Source of the DNA: Lomentospora prolificans
Lineage: Eukaryota; Ascomycota; Sordariomycetes; Microascales; Microascaceae
Reading direction: 5' to 3'
NCBI GenBank assembly: GCA_029532625.1
Contig: JARFXM010000004.1
Coordinates: 744,001-808,000, forward strand
DNA length: 64,000 nt
Both the position numbers and the translations under genes were made by a program. Shown in pieces: positions 13,701 through 22,713 of the stretch (its first letter is position 1; the number at the start of each line of letters is the position of its first letter). A model generated the notes under the pieces. That model had not been told where the DNA came from. It worked only from the letters and a program-made list of their open reading frames with translations, and made no database searches.

Positions 13701-14832
13701 TGCCATACTGTTCCAATTTTCCTGCCAGCCAGGCACCTAGGCGAGCAGCAGCTTAATTTAAACAAACCTCTATTCAAGGAGGGACGGGTCTCTTCGGAGC
13801 CCTACACATATCGATGCTTTATAAAAAGAACAAAAACTGTCCGCGTGTTTCGAAAGGGTCCTTTCTCCTCCGCTTCCGCATGGCATGGCTCGAATTCATG
13901 GATATGATTAAATCACGGGCTTAAGCGAGGGGTTTCTTTTTTTTTCCGGACTCCAAGTCATCTATTCTCGTGAGCCTCATTATCAGGATCGTTGCAAGCC
14001 GCTATCGAAACCGCTACCAGCGGTAATGGAAGCCCGCTTTTTCTTAGACAAAGCCCCATACGGAAACATTTTAGCTTGAGAGCTACAATAGAGGCCGTTC
14101 TACTCTATTGGTCTTCATGCAGGTCCTGTATTTGGGCCACGTTCCAAGTTTCCAAAGTACAAAGGGGGCTTTAGGTTGTCAAGGATGAGGTCAGGTGGGA
14201 CACCAACCCTCTCGCTCTTGCTTCTCGCTCTGCACCTTTGTCGACTGCAAAGTTCTGTGTGAGCGGATCCAATATCACGCTTGCATCCTGGCCACGGCTT
14301 CGCAAAGCACGTAGCCGTGCAGAGGAGACATACTGACTAGGGAAGTCTATATCCTCCTTTTGGTGGGCCAAGCGCATTCTGGACGGAAACGCGATCGTGA
14401 TAATTTCAAGCTGGGATCAAGCCTGCTGCTTTGTGAATCTAATCACCTGTGTCTACAACTTTTTTTTTGCCTCAGTCTTCGTCTGGGGGATGTGTTTTTG
14501 CGAGCGATGGTGGGGCTCCATGTCCGTGTTACATTGGCCGTCGAGCCCACGATCAACTACTGTACCCGCGAATGGTTCGGCATGCCAATTTACGGATATT
14601 GAGGGCTTGTGATGGGTGGTGCTGGTGTTACATGGAGGCCAGGTCAGTAAGACTCAGCTGCATTGCTGATTTGCCGCTATTCTTCATCTGCTCCTTGAGC
14701 CGGCTCTAATTCTTTGCTCAGATGGGGCCTCCTCCTCATCGAGGTGGATGGAGATCGGCAAGGGCGCTGGAGCCGAGCTTCGACCCCGGACCACGCTAGA
14801 CTCCTTCGTTTAAGCCCCATGCCCCATATATA
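4753..14832. other. About 10 kb without a supportable gene
   Basis: Upstream of the Zn2Cys6 gene I see only short unrelated reading frames, none with a domain or a matching splice partner. Part of 4753-6000 may be leader or promoter of the regulator: on the minus strand it is pyrimidine-rich. Visible landmarks are a short GA repeat near 6643-6658, A/G-rich tracts at about 7120-7240 and 12755-12800, and a T-run near 13938. A short charged frame (EEERYLIEVKGLEREVQKHR, about 11008-11070) hints at old coding sequence, but I cannot assign it. It may include decayed mobile DNA; no terminal repeats were found by eye. Confidence 0.5.
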
Positions 14833-14840
14833 TCTCCCAG

Positions 14841-14866
14841 AGGGATTAGACTTGTTAGCGTGAAAC
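14841..14866 (+). repeat. Left terminal inverted repeat of the Tc1/mariner element
   Basis: This 26-bp repeat pairs in inverted orientation with 16279-16304, with three mismatches (positions 7, 20 and 23 of the repeat). The core AGACTTGTTAGC is identical at both ends. Confidence 0.88.
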
Positions 14867-14896
14867 TTCAAGCGCGTCTTACAGGGGTCCCCTGCC

Positions 14897-14934
14897 AAGT
14901 ACCTTTACATATTATTTTATATGATAAGGTACTT
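14897..14934. repeat. Subterminal imperfect palindrome in the transposon
   Basis: Two 16-bp arms (14897-14912 and 14919-14934) form an imperfect inverted repeat built on AAGTACC. The left arm recurs in direct orientation near the other end of the element (16233-16248, 15 of 16 identical). Position inside the ends fits accessory transposase-binding or hairpin-forming sites, which some Tc1-like elements have; that role is inferred. Confidence 0.7.
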
Positions 14935-15053
14935 ACACCAAAACAAAACATGGATGTCGCGTTTTTTCAGCCTTGCATGTTTGAAGCTTTTATTTATCAG
15001 AAGTCTGATGATAACTTTCTCGAAGATTATAGTCAAGATATCTACGATGCAGA

Positions 15054-16205
15054 ATGGATATCGAGGCCATTCTCGCCTGCCCAACCCTACAACAAGGGCA
15101 GGTAAATGCTATCGGATTCCTCCCAAATACCCATATCGTGATAGACGACGATATTGAGCCACAGCCACCAAAAAGGAGCTATAAGAAGCAGCTTACCCGC
15201 GATGAACGACTTCGCGTTCGGGTCCTTTTCTTTGATGCTGGCTGGTCTTATAATGATATTGCAAAACATACCCAGTATACCCATCGCCAGATCCAATACG
15301 CATGCAATAATCCAGTCACTCCACAGCGTGGCAACCGCCAAACCCGGCCAGCAATGAAAACACCTATAAGAGCCCAACTTGACACATGGCTACGCGAATC
15401 CACTGCCCACCGGCTCGTTCCGTGGCGGGAGATCCATTTAGTAGCACCAACACCCCTTCAAGGATATCGTGAATCAGCTTATCGTACTGCAATGCGGCTC
15501 CTTGGCTACCGGCGAAAGGTGCGGCCGCGTAGGATCCACCTTACACCCCGCCATAAGAGAGAGAGGGTTGAATTCGCCCGTATGCAGCTTCATATCCGGC
15601 CCCGTCCAGAAGACTGGGAAGCAGTGATCTTTTCTGATGAAACATGGGCTTCGAATGACCCTATGTGGAAGCAGTGGATCACAGTGAACCTAGATGAAAC
15701 ATCAGAAACATGGGCTCTTCTACGACGCAACCCCCAAGGCTGGATGTTCGCCAGTATGTTTGCAGGTGCGCGTAAGGGCCCAGGCCACTTCTGGGAGAAG
15801 GAGTGGGGAGGTATTACAGCGCATAAATATATCTTCTACTTCCTCCCACTTGTTCGATTCTTTTTCAACGAAAATCAGCCTCATGTTACGATCTTCCAGC
15901 AAGATAACGCACCTTCACATCGAGCCTATATCACACAGAACGCACTACAGCAAATGGGCATCCCAGTGCTAAAGTGGCCTGCGAATAGCCCAGACCTGAA
16001 TCCTATCGAAAATGTCTGGTTCTGGATCAAGGATTGGATCGAAATGCACTATGATATCCAAACAGTTCCGCGGCGGGAGCTTCGATCAGTTATTTTACAA
16101 GCGTGGGAAGCAGTACCAAATAGATTCCTGAGGCAACTATCGCACTCAATGGTGAGAAGGCTGCAACTGGTACTTGATCTTAATGGGGAATGTATTGGTA
16201 CCTAA
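15054..16205 (+). CDS. Tc1/mariner family transposase, 383 aa
   Basis: DDE-superfamily transposase that would excise and insert the surrounding element at TA sites in the nucleus. An N-terminal helix-turn-helix-like segment (about 47-85; LTRDERLRVRVLFFDAGWS, then NDIAKHTQYTHRQIQYACNN) should bind the repeats. The catalytic triad is visible: Asp195 in IFSDETW, Asp284 in QQDNAPSHRA and Glu319 in NSPDLNPIENVW. Thirty-four residues separate the second Asp from the Glu, giving DD34E. Length (383 aa) is in the usual range. The chosen ATG is the first in this frame, about 190 bp inside the left repeat. No frameshift or stop interrupts it and all catalytic residues are present, so the copy could be active. 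It is probably transcribed from a promoter inside the element, since it sits in a gene-empty zone. Confidence 0.93.
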   Translation: MDIEAILACPTLQQGQVNAIGFLPNTHIVIDDDIEPQPPKRSYKKQLTRDERLRVRVLFFDAGWSYNDIAKHTQYTHRQIQYACNNPVTPQRGNRQTRPAMKTPIRAQLDTWLRESTAHRLVPWREIHLVAPTPLQGYRESAYRTAMRLLGYRRKVRPRRIHLTPRHKRERVEFARMQLHIRPRPEDWEAVIFSDETWASNDPMWKQWITVNLDETSETWALLRRNPQGWMFASMFAGARKGPGHFWEKEWGGITAHKYIFYFLPLVRFFFNENQPHVTIFQQDNAPSHRAYITQNALQQMGIPVLKWPANSPDLNPIENVWFWIKDWIEMHYDIQTVPRRELRSVILQAWEAVPNRFLRQLSHSMVRRLQLVLDLNGECIGT

Positions 16206-16232
16206 TTATATATGTAATCATAGTATAATATG

Positions 16233-16248
16233 AAGTACCTATACATAT
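16233..16248 (+). repeat. Subterminal direct repeat of the transposon
   Basis: This copy matches 14897-14912 at 15 of 16 positions in the same orientation. Its outer edge lies 56 bp inside the right terminal repeat, and the left copy starts 56 bp inside the left one. Confidence 0.7.
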
Positions 16249-16278
16249 TCCTAAAATGGACTAGACTTGTATCTTTTT

Positions 16279-16304
16279 GTTCCAAGCTAACAAGTCTGAT
16301 CCCT
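16279..16304 (-). repeat. Right terminal inverted repeat of the Tc1/mariner element
   Basis: Inverted partner of 14841-14866 (23 of 26 identical). Directly inside it, at about 16258-16271, lies a partial copy of the same motif in the opposite orientation (GGACTAGACTTGTA), so the right end can fold into a hairpin. Confidence 0.88.
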
Positions 16305-18743
16305 GAATAGGTATAGAAGAAGGGCATGGCCAGACGAGGTCAAGATCATCAAACTCTATCCTTCTTTCAGCCTCAGGCCGTCCCCTTTCCACGACTGGGA
16401 CATCTCCCTTCCCCATCATCCCCTAACACGGCCACCCGGCTCTGCTTAGTCCAATCACAGATCCACAGGGACCACCTTCCTCTCCAATTTTAGCAGTGCA
16501 ACACTACTTCCTTGAGGAGCCCCTTTGAAGCTCTCGAGCGAGGAGTAAATGGCCTAAGTTGCATCCGCCGGCAGACAGCGCCGCAAATACCAACACAAAG
16601 TACCGGCCCGATAACGCCTTGGGCGTAGTTGCTCCCCTCTCTGCTCCCACCCCGGCACATGCGGCTGCCAATCCCGGGTCCCTGCAACGTACGGGGTCGT
16701 GAGCACCAATGACCACCACTTTTCCTCTTCTTCGCTGTTACGCCTGGTGATTCCGAGCAACTCAACGGGCGGCTACATTTGGCACTTTACCTTTCATCCC
16801 ACCTTCCCGCTGGTCGTCACAATCATACACGGCTTCAACCTTAATCTTTGTGTAAGTCCAGCCACCGCCACAAAGGTTCCTGCATTGGGAAGTCCTATTC
16901 CTCTTCCCTCTCATCTACCCCTTCGCATGGGCCGGCACCTTTCCGAGACGAGTGTCTGTGAATGGTGGGTGATGGTCAACTCGACGGATGTGACTTGTTT
17001 CCACATCTGTACGCTGCCGCACGTCACCTTCGTTGACGGGGATCATGATAGCCACTTGATATGAGACCTCGTTCCAATACTCTCTATCCAGCTTCCGATG
17101 ATTTCACGCGAGAGCCATTTCATGAAGATTTCACGCTGCCTTTACTCTCTTGCCGATTCCGAGAATACTACCTCGGAGGTTCAATTCCCCGACTGTTGGT
17201 CACCCTCATTGGCCATGCAGCGAGTGAGTGGGCGTGTCTAGGCAGGGGAAAACACCGTCACTTAGTTCGACTCCCCCCCAATGGACGTCTACATGGACTG
17301 GCAATGGCGAGCGAGCCACTTGATCGTACGCGCTAGGTTTCTGGGTCCAGGTGCTATGGAGGACCATCGGACCAAACAAGCAGGCTTGCGTCTCGCTCTC
17401 TGTCTCTGCCCTTCTGTCCCCCCTTCAATGCTAGCAAGGCTCGCCAAAGGGACTGCGCGTGTGACTGAGGTGACCCATTTCTCCCCACAAAGAGAAGGTA
17501 GAACATCGCCACCTCCAGGGCTCCGTTGCATTCTCCACGTTTCTGCTTAAGCGAATCACATAGTCTCGGGCCTAGCGGAGTCAGTTCTTTTGCTTCTTAG
17601 CCCGCGTCGGACCATCTGACGCTCTCGAGTTTTCTCGCTTGGGAAACACGTGTGCTTGGTTATGGAGTCATCCTTCATCCCTCTATTTGCATGTTCCACT
17701 TCTTGTGGAAGCGTGCGAAGTACGGTGCGGACTCCATAATGTGCATGGGCCTACAGAGAGGAGACCCACGATGGGGCCAAGAGAAGGCCAGAGTGGGCGG
17801 AGTGGCACCCCTTCGCTACCTCCCACCTGGTGCCCACTTTGCTGCGTTTGGTTCTGCAGAGGCGAGGAGTAGGCGTGTATGTGACGGTGGAACAGTATCC
17901 CGAGAGGGAGAGAGAGAATGCCAGAGAATGTGAAGGGCACAGCATCGGACACTCCCCCGAAGAAGAAAAAAAGAAGGGTAAAGGCCTTGTGGCGCGTCAA
18001 TTCTTCACGAACGTACAGCCTACGCCGGCAAATGCGTCGTCACTTTCCGAAACCTGAAGGGCATACATCTTTCAGCTGTCCGCTTCCCTGCCCACTCCCC
18101 TCCTTCCATCATCAGCCTCGCTTTCTCCGCCCTCTGCCCAGGAATTTCTATTCTTAGCGTCGTCCTCCTTACTTGTTCCTGGGTAGGATACCCATCAGTA
18201 CCTCCGGCTCCCCTTGATCTCCCGCACCGCAGTCACGGCGGGATCCCGAACGGCCGCGTCCTCCTTGGATGTTTCCTTCTCCCTATCAGCTCAAGCCTCT
18301 TGCATTGAAAGACGACCTCACGATGTCTGCTTCCTTCCACCTTCCCAGCATTCCGCCGACCTAGGCGCTGTCTCTGCCTGCCTCTGACCCGTGGGCTTAC
18401 CAATGCACACGCCCGCTGACAGGAGCAAGAAGGAAGCACCCTTCCCTTTCCCCCGCCCTCTTCCCCAACTCACTAACACGCACCCCCATGCGTCTTCTCC
18501 ACGTTTTCTCCCTGCCCCCCGCCACACCACCTGTATGTGTTTTCCTTCTTTTCTTCTCTCCCGCTCACACGCTATTCCTGTCGTTCCTAGAGGGAAAAAA
18601 AGAGGGTACTCCCTTTTGGGGCCGTGATTCCCACGGTGTGGTATTCTCCTCTCGACGGAACAAGCTCCCGAAAAGTAGGAACCGCCGTGGCCAGGTGCTC
18701 ATCAGTGTCCCCGTCACCCCTTTGATCTCTCAACCCACCCACC

Positions 18744-18761
18744 CACACACACACACACACA
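18744..18761. repeat. (AC)n microsatellite
   Basis: Nine uninterrupted AC units preceded by CCCA-type degenerate repeats. It lies in non-coding DNA. Confidence 0.85.
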
Positions 18762-18915
18762 TCATCTCGGAAATAACACGCATATGGAAACCTGCAGAAC
18801 GACATGCCTTCCATTTCCCGGGGAATGCTCGACTCGTAAAGATGGCGGCGGGGGGGGCCGGGGTGGGTAGAACACCCGCACGCATCTTCCTTCTCACAAG
18901 AATGACCATACGTCC

Positions 18916-18944
18916 AAAAAGAAAAAAAAAAAAAAAAAAAAAAA
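18916..18944. repeat. Poly-A tract
   Basis: A run of A interrupted by a single G, in non-coding DNA. Confidence 0.85.
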
Positions 18945-20439
18945 GCTTATGCGCAATGTAGATTTGGGAGGAACAGCAGAGCCAACTACAAGAACAACAA
19001 CAACTACGAAGTTTGATGTTCCCGTGTTCCCATTTTCCCCTCCTTAATCTTAACCGCTCATGCCTGACGGGCCCCCAACCCGCGGATTCCCAGACCCGAA
19101 GAATGGGACGACGACGAAAAGTGGGAAGCACGCTGATAACGGCGCTTGCAGAGAGCAAGATTCGAGGCGGCGCGCGTAGCCGTCTGTCCCTTGCCCCATC
19201 TCTCCATCATCTCTATATGAAGAGAGAAAAGAAGCTTATCTCATCGTCACGTCAGCTCGCAAAAGAACGTTTCCCAAAAAGAAAGAGGGGCGTGTGTGAT
19301 TACGAAGAACAGCTCGAGTGAACCCGGCTGGCAGTGCATTCCTGGTAAACCTTGAGCGTAGCAAGAACCGTAGTTTAATGTAGAAGGTTATCCGACAATG
19401 GAGCGTAGGGCCGGGGCTTCCTTGTAGGACGTCCAAGTCCCTCCTTGCTTCTTGTGTCTCTGTCTCTCCATAGCATTGCATATCGTGTCCCAGAATATGG
19501 CGGTCAGGACTGAAATGCAGTGGCAATAGTTTCCATCCCGACTCGATGCCCTGTCCCTAGTCCGAATCAACCCCCTTCGACGGCTCCGCCTCCCGATATC
19601 CCTCGCAAACTGGGCTTGGATCCCAGCGGCCAGTGTTGCCTCCTGTGAGTTCTCGCTTCTCTTTCACAAATGTGTAAACCCAGAAAGCATATCTTGCTCT
19701 AAGGCCGCCTTCTTCATCCTTTGTTCCACTCCCCGCTCTCCATATCCAGCCACATACTGAGTCAAAAAGTCCTTAAGAAGAATAATCTAGTAGAAAGTCC
19801 CACATATCCATTACTATGGTGTTTTGGTCCAAAACGATGATGTTTCAAAAAGAGTACCAAAAAGGAAGTCGTTCAGTGATGCTGTGAAAGCCAACCCAAA
19901 AACATACCAAGTTCATGACGAATGCTGGTCCGGAGCCCATACAAGCAGGGAAAAAGAAACCCCTCCCTGTGTGATGCAAAGTTACCTCTTCTGGTTTCTC
20001 CTAGTCTGTCTCCTTCCCTTTTCTTCCCCATGTCGTCATCTTCTCTTATGCAAAAACAGTTATTAAACAAGAAAAGAAAAAAGTTTACAGGAATGATTCC
20101 CAAGTAGCGACCACCTAAAGAACGATGCAGAGATATCCCCGAGTATCGCATGAGAAATCATCTATGGTCCGCCTCCGACAGTTGAGATAAAAGAGCCCGA
20201 GACGCTCTATCACGCTCGAAACACATGGGTATGTACGGCGGCTGCTGCGTAGAGGTTGCTCCGTACCTTTTTAACCCAAAAAGGCCGACTATAGCTTCCT
20301 CTGTTGCCTCGCTCGCCTCAAACGCCATCAATTTGGTGATTGCAGGTTGTGTAAACGCGCCTTGAGCGACACATATTTGCGTTATACTCGTTGCCGCATC
20401 TCCTGACAGGGAGGCGTTATGTCTTACTTTCCTAACGCC

Positions 20440-22713
20440 TTAATAGAGGCCCCTTCCACCCGCCAACCTCACAAAGCTATACGGAACATTCTGCCCCACG
20501 AGCCCCCGCATCGTCTCGACTGTTGTAAACGCCACAACATCCTCGGCACCGTAAGGGACAAATCCAAGCCCGGATGCCACACCTGCTGTCTTCGTCGCGC
20601 CATCGGCAAGATCAAGGAACACCTTCCGACCCTTCTGACCTGCAAACACGCGGAGAAGCATGCTCACCAGGACCGCCTTGTCCGCGGACAGTGCTGAAAC
20701 TACGACAAAGGGGGCAGTACTGTCGGACCGAGCGCGCTGTAGAGACTCGAGACTGTTGAACGGTTCGATGGGACTTCCATCGTGCGTCAAGGATGGAGGG
20801 GTCTTGAATCCTACGGTGTATATCTTGGATACTTTGAGGGCTTTGAGGGCGAAGAGGGCAGATGCCGCGTTGTCGGGGGAGGAGGCAAGCACAACGGCGG
20901 GTCGGCCGTAGTAAGCGGATGGCGAAAAGTCTCGCGTAAGGCTGTTTAGTATACCACGCCAGGTAGAGTTGTCGAGAACTACGGAGGCCTCGGGAGATAG
21001 GCCACGGCTGACAGTGTTTGCGGCAGTGGGAAGCGAGGGATCGTGTGGGGGCCGGGGACTCGACCCGATCGATGCTGTGTCGGAGGATGCAGATGACGAG
21101 GGTGATGATGATGACGAGTTGACTACAATTGTGTCTACCATGCCGATCGCGCGGGCAGCTTTAGTAAGTATCGGTCCTGTCCCATTATTGAGGGACGAGA
21201 AGAAAGGGCTCTGTTTGGTGAGGGTATGATGCGAAACTGGCGGCGTGAGATAGCCCCCGCCAAAATTTCGCTGATTGCACCAGGCGTCCAATCCGCCTGG
21301 GTTGTTCACTTGGCATTCCACGACGGCAAAGTGGTGAGGTAGGCCAAGCTCATTAAAGCATTTTTCGTAGAATGGTGCCTGAGGAGTCGCTATCCGCGCG
21401 GAAACACTGCTGTGGATGCCGTACATGCTCTTCTTGGGTAGTTGACCCAGAAGGGACAACGCCGCGTTAATTTCGGCCGCGCTCATCTGGCCGGGGGCCG
21501 CAATAATGGGAAGCAGCGGGTGGGTGATGGGGGTAAAGACCTTGTTGAGCGTGCGCGAGAATTGCCCCGTTTCTCCCATATTTACGGCGGACAAGGGCGG
21601 GGCATCGGGGAAGTCGGCTCGGATCTTCGATCTGAAGTACTCAAGTTCAAAGTTTTCATTGTGGTCATTGATTATGGTAATCATCTTGACAATGTCAGCG
21701 TACTTGCACGACTCGCGAAATATCGTCTGGGCGTATGGCGAAGGCCACTTGAATGTGCCCGAAAAATCATGGAACGCCGACATGACGCGGCTGTTTCCTT
21801 TGAGTTCCCACAACCGTCTTCTGATAGACTCGGGGAGCCATAGTTCGATATCGATATACTCTATACCCCATTGTATGGCCCGGTACAGGTACTCGTAATA
21901 CAGGTCCGGGTTGTCCATTGGGAATCGCCCGTTCTCTTTCGTACACCTCGTCGTGAAGATGATGGGCAGCTCGGTTGTCTGGCGGAGGAGCATCACTTGC
22001 CGGCCAACATAGTCCAGGCTTGGGATGGGGGCAAACTTTCCATCACCAAGAGGCTCCTTGAGCAAGTCTACTCGGATCTCGACGGCGTCGGCTCCAACAG
22101 TGAGGATATCGAGGTTGGGTAGCGCGGCACGAACGTCTGGGAAAGTAGTGGAAATGAAATAGGTCCTCGGTTTTGCCATTAATGATTGGTGAGGGCTAAT
22201 TTGGCCCAGTACAAACGAGATGAATCTCGCCAGGTCTCGCCGGTAGAAGGGGGATTCGGTGTAGAGGAATTCATAATCGCAGGTGGACGAGAGGTGAGTG
22301 TCGGGTACCATGCCCCTATCCACACAGTGAGCATTGATGGCGACGACGAGATCTCGATTTCTCCCGGAAATGTCTCGCTTGGCCTCGTCATCCAGGATAC
22401 CGATTACATGGCCCTGGTCCGCCTGGTCGACTTCACCGAAGGCTCGTTTTAACCTGAAGGGCCTTCCCAACACGTTGGCAAACACGGACACAATCTTGTC
22501 CTGTCCGGGGTTATGGATGATGACCACGGTGCGTGTATCGCCGCATTGCGGTCGGCTATCGGGTTGCCTATGCTGCTGCATCGCTCCAGGATTCGCAGAG
22601 TGAAGATCAACGGAAGCTCCAGCACCGTTGACATTGGAAGTGATGCCGTTCGTAGGTAAGCTGGTAATCGGTGCCGGGGTAGGCCCGGTGCCCAACTGCT
22701 GAACGGCCGCCAT
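20440..22713 (-). CDS. qutR: Quinate repressor (QutR/QA-1S-like), AROM-derived pseudoenzyme, about 757 aa
   Basis: Resembles the repressor of fungal quinate catabolism, which derives from the C-terminal three domains of the AROM protein and uses them for sensing rather than catalysis. In order: a low-complexity N-terminus (1-60); a shortened shikimate-kinase-like domain (about 61-180) in which the P-loop is degraded (VVIIHNPGQDKIV); a type I dehydroquinase-like domain (about 185-425) with Glu212, His315 (FHDFSG), Lys343 (ADIVKM) and Arg387; and a shikimate-dehydrogenase-like domain (about 430-757) where the usual catalytic Lys of the NVTxPxK motif is replaced (YLTPPVSHHTL). A Ser-rich insert lies at 533-555. 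The first ATG is at 22713; the frame stays open upstream to about 23094 without an ATG, so a further 5' exon is possible and would fit the longer known repressors. No quinate-pathway genes are nearby, so the regulated targets would be elsewhere. Family is sure; repressor role is by analogy. Confidence 0.85.
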   Translation of the reverse strand: MAAVQQLGTGPTPAPITSLPTNGITSNVNGAGASVDLHSANPGAMQQHRQPDSRPQCGDTRTVVIIHNPGQDKIVSVFANVLGRPFRLKRAFGEVDQADQGHVIGILDDEAKRDISGRNRDLVVAINAHCVDRGMVPDTHLSSTCDYEFLYTESPFYRRDLARFISFVLGQISPHQSLMAKPRTYFISTTFPDVRAALPNLDILTVGADAVEIRVDLLKEPLGDGKFAPIPSLDYVGRQVMLLRQTTELPIIFTTRCTKENGRFPMDNPDLYYEYLYRAIQWGIEYIDIELWLPESIRRRLWELKGNSRVMSAFHDFSGTFKWPSPYAQTIFRESCKYADIVKMITIINDHNENFELEYFRSKIRADFPDAPPLSAVNMGETGQFSRTLNKVFTPITHPLLPIIAAPGQMSAAEINAALSLLGQLPKKSMYGIHSSVSARIATPQAPFYEKCFNELGLPHHFAVVECQVNNPGGLDAWCNQRNFGGGYLTPPVSHHTLTKQSPFFSSLNNGTGPILTKAARAIGMVDTIVVNSSSSSPSSSASSDTASIGSSPRPPHDPSLPTAANTVSRGLSPEASVVLDNSTWRGILNSLTRDFSPSAYYGRPAVVLASSPDNAASALFALKALKVSKIYTVGFKTPPSLTHDGSPIEPFNSLESLQRARSDSTAPFVVVSALSADKAVLVSMLLRVFAGQKGRKVFLDLADGATKTAGVASGLGFVPYGAEDVVAFTTVETMRGLVGQNVPYSFVRLAGGRGLY

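Larger units (their letters stand above)
14833..16307 (+). mobile_element. Tc1/mariner-type DNA transposon (DD34E), apparently complete
   Basis: The element is about 1.47 kb and carries one uninterrupted transposase gene (15054-16205) between terminal inverted repeats. The repeats at 14841-14866 and 16279-16304 match at 23 of 26 positions when inverted; both start AGGGAT and contain AGACTTGTTAGC. A TA dinucleotide follows the right end (16308-16309) and one lies at 14831-14832 on the left, fitting TA target duplication, although the few bases between TA and the repeat differ between ends, so the exact left border is uncertain. A second repeat set lies inside the ends (listed separately). The intact frame suggests a recent arrival, or at least no mutational decay of the RIP type in this copy. 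Confidence 0.9.
16308..20439. other. Gene-poor region with simple repeats
   Basis: Between the transposon and the quinate-repressor gene I find only short overlapping frames on both strands. Landmarks are an (AC)n microsatellite at about 18744-18761 and an A-rich run at 18916-18944. Several CT-rich stretches (17950-18700) look like fungal promoter or UTR sequence, but no coding frame follows them. Confidence 0.45.

Noticed and set aside
17150..17210. tRNA-like T-arm (GGTTCAATTCCC)
   Set aside because: No matching acceptor stem, D-arm or anticodon arm could be folded around it.
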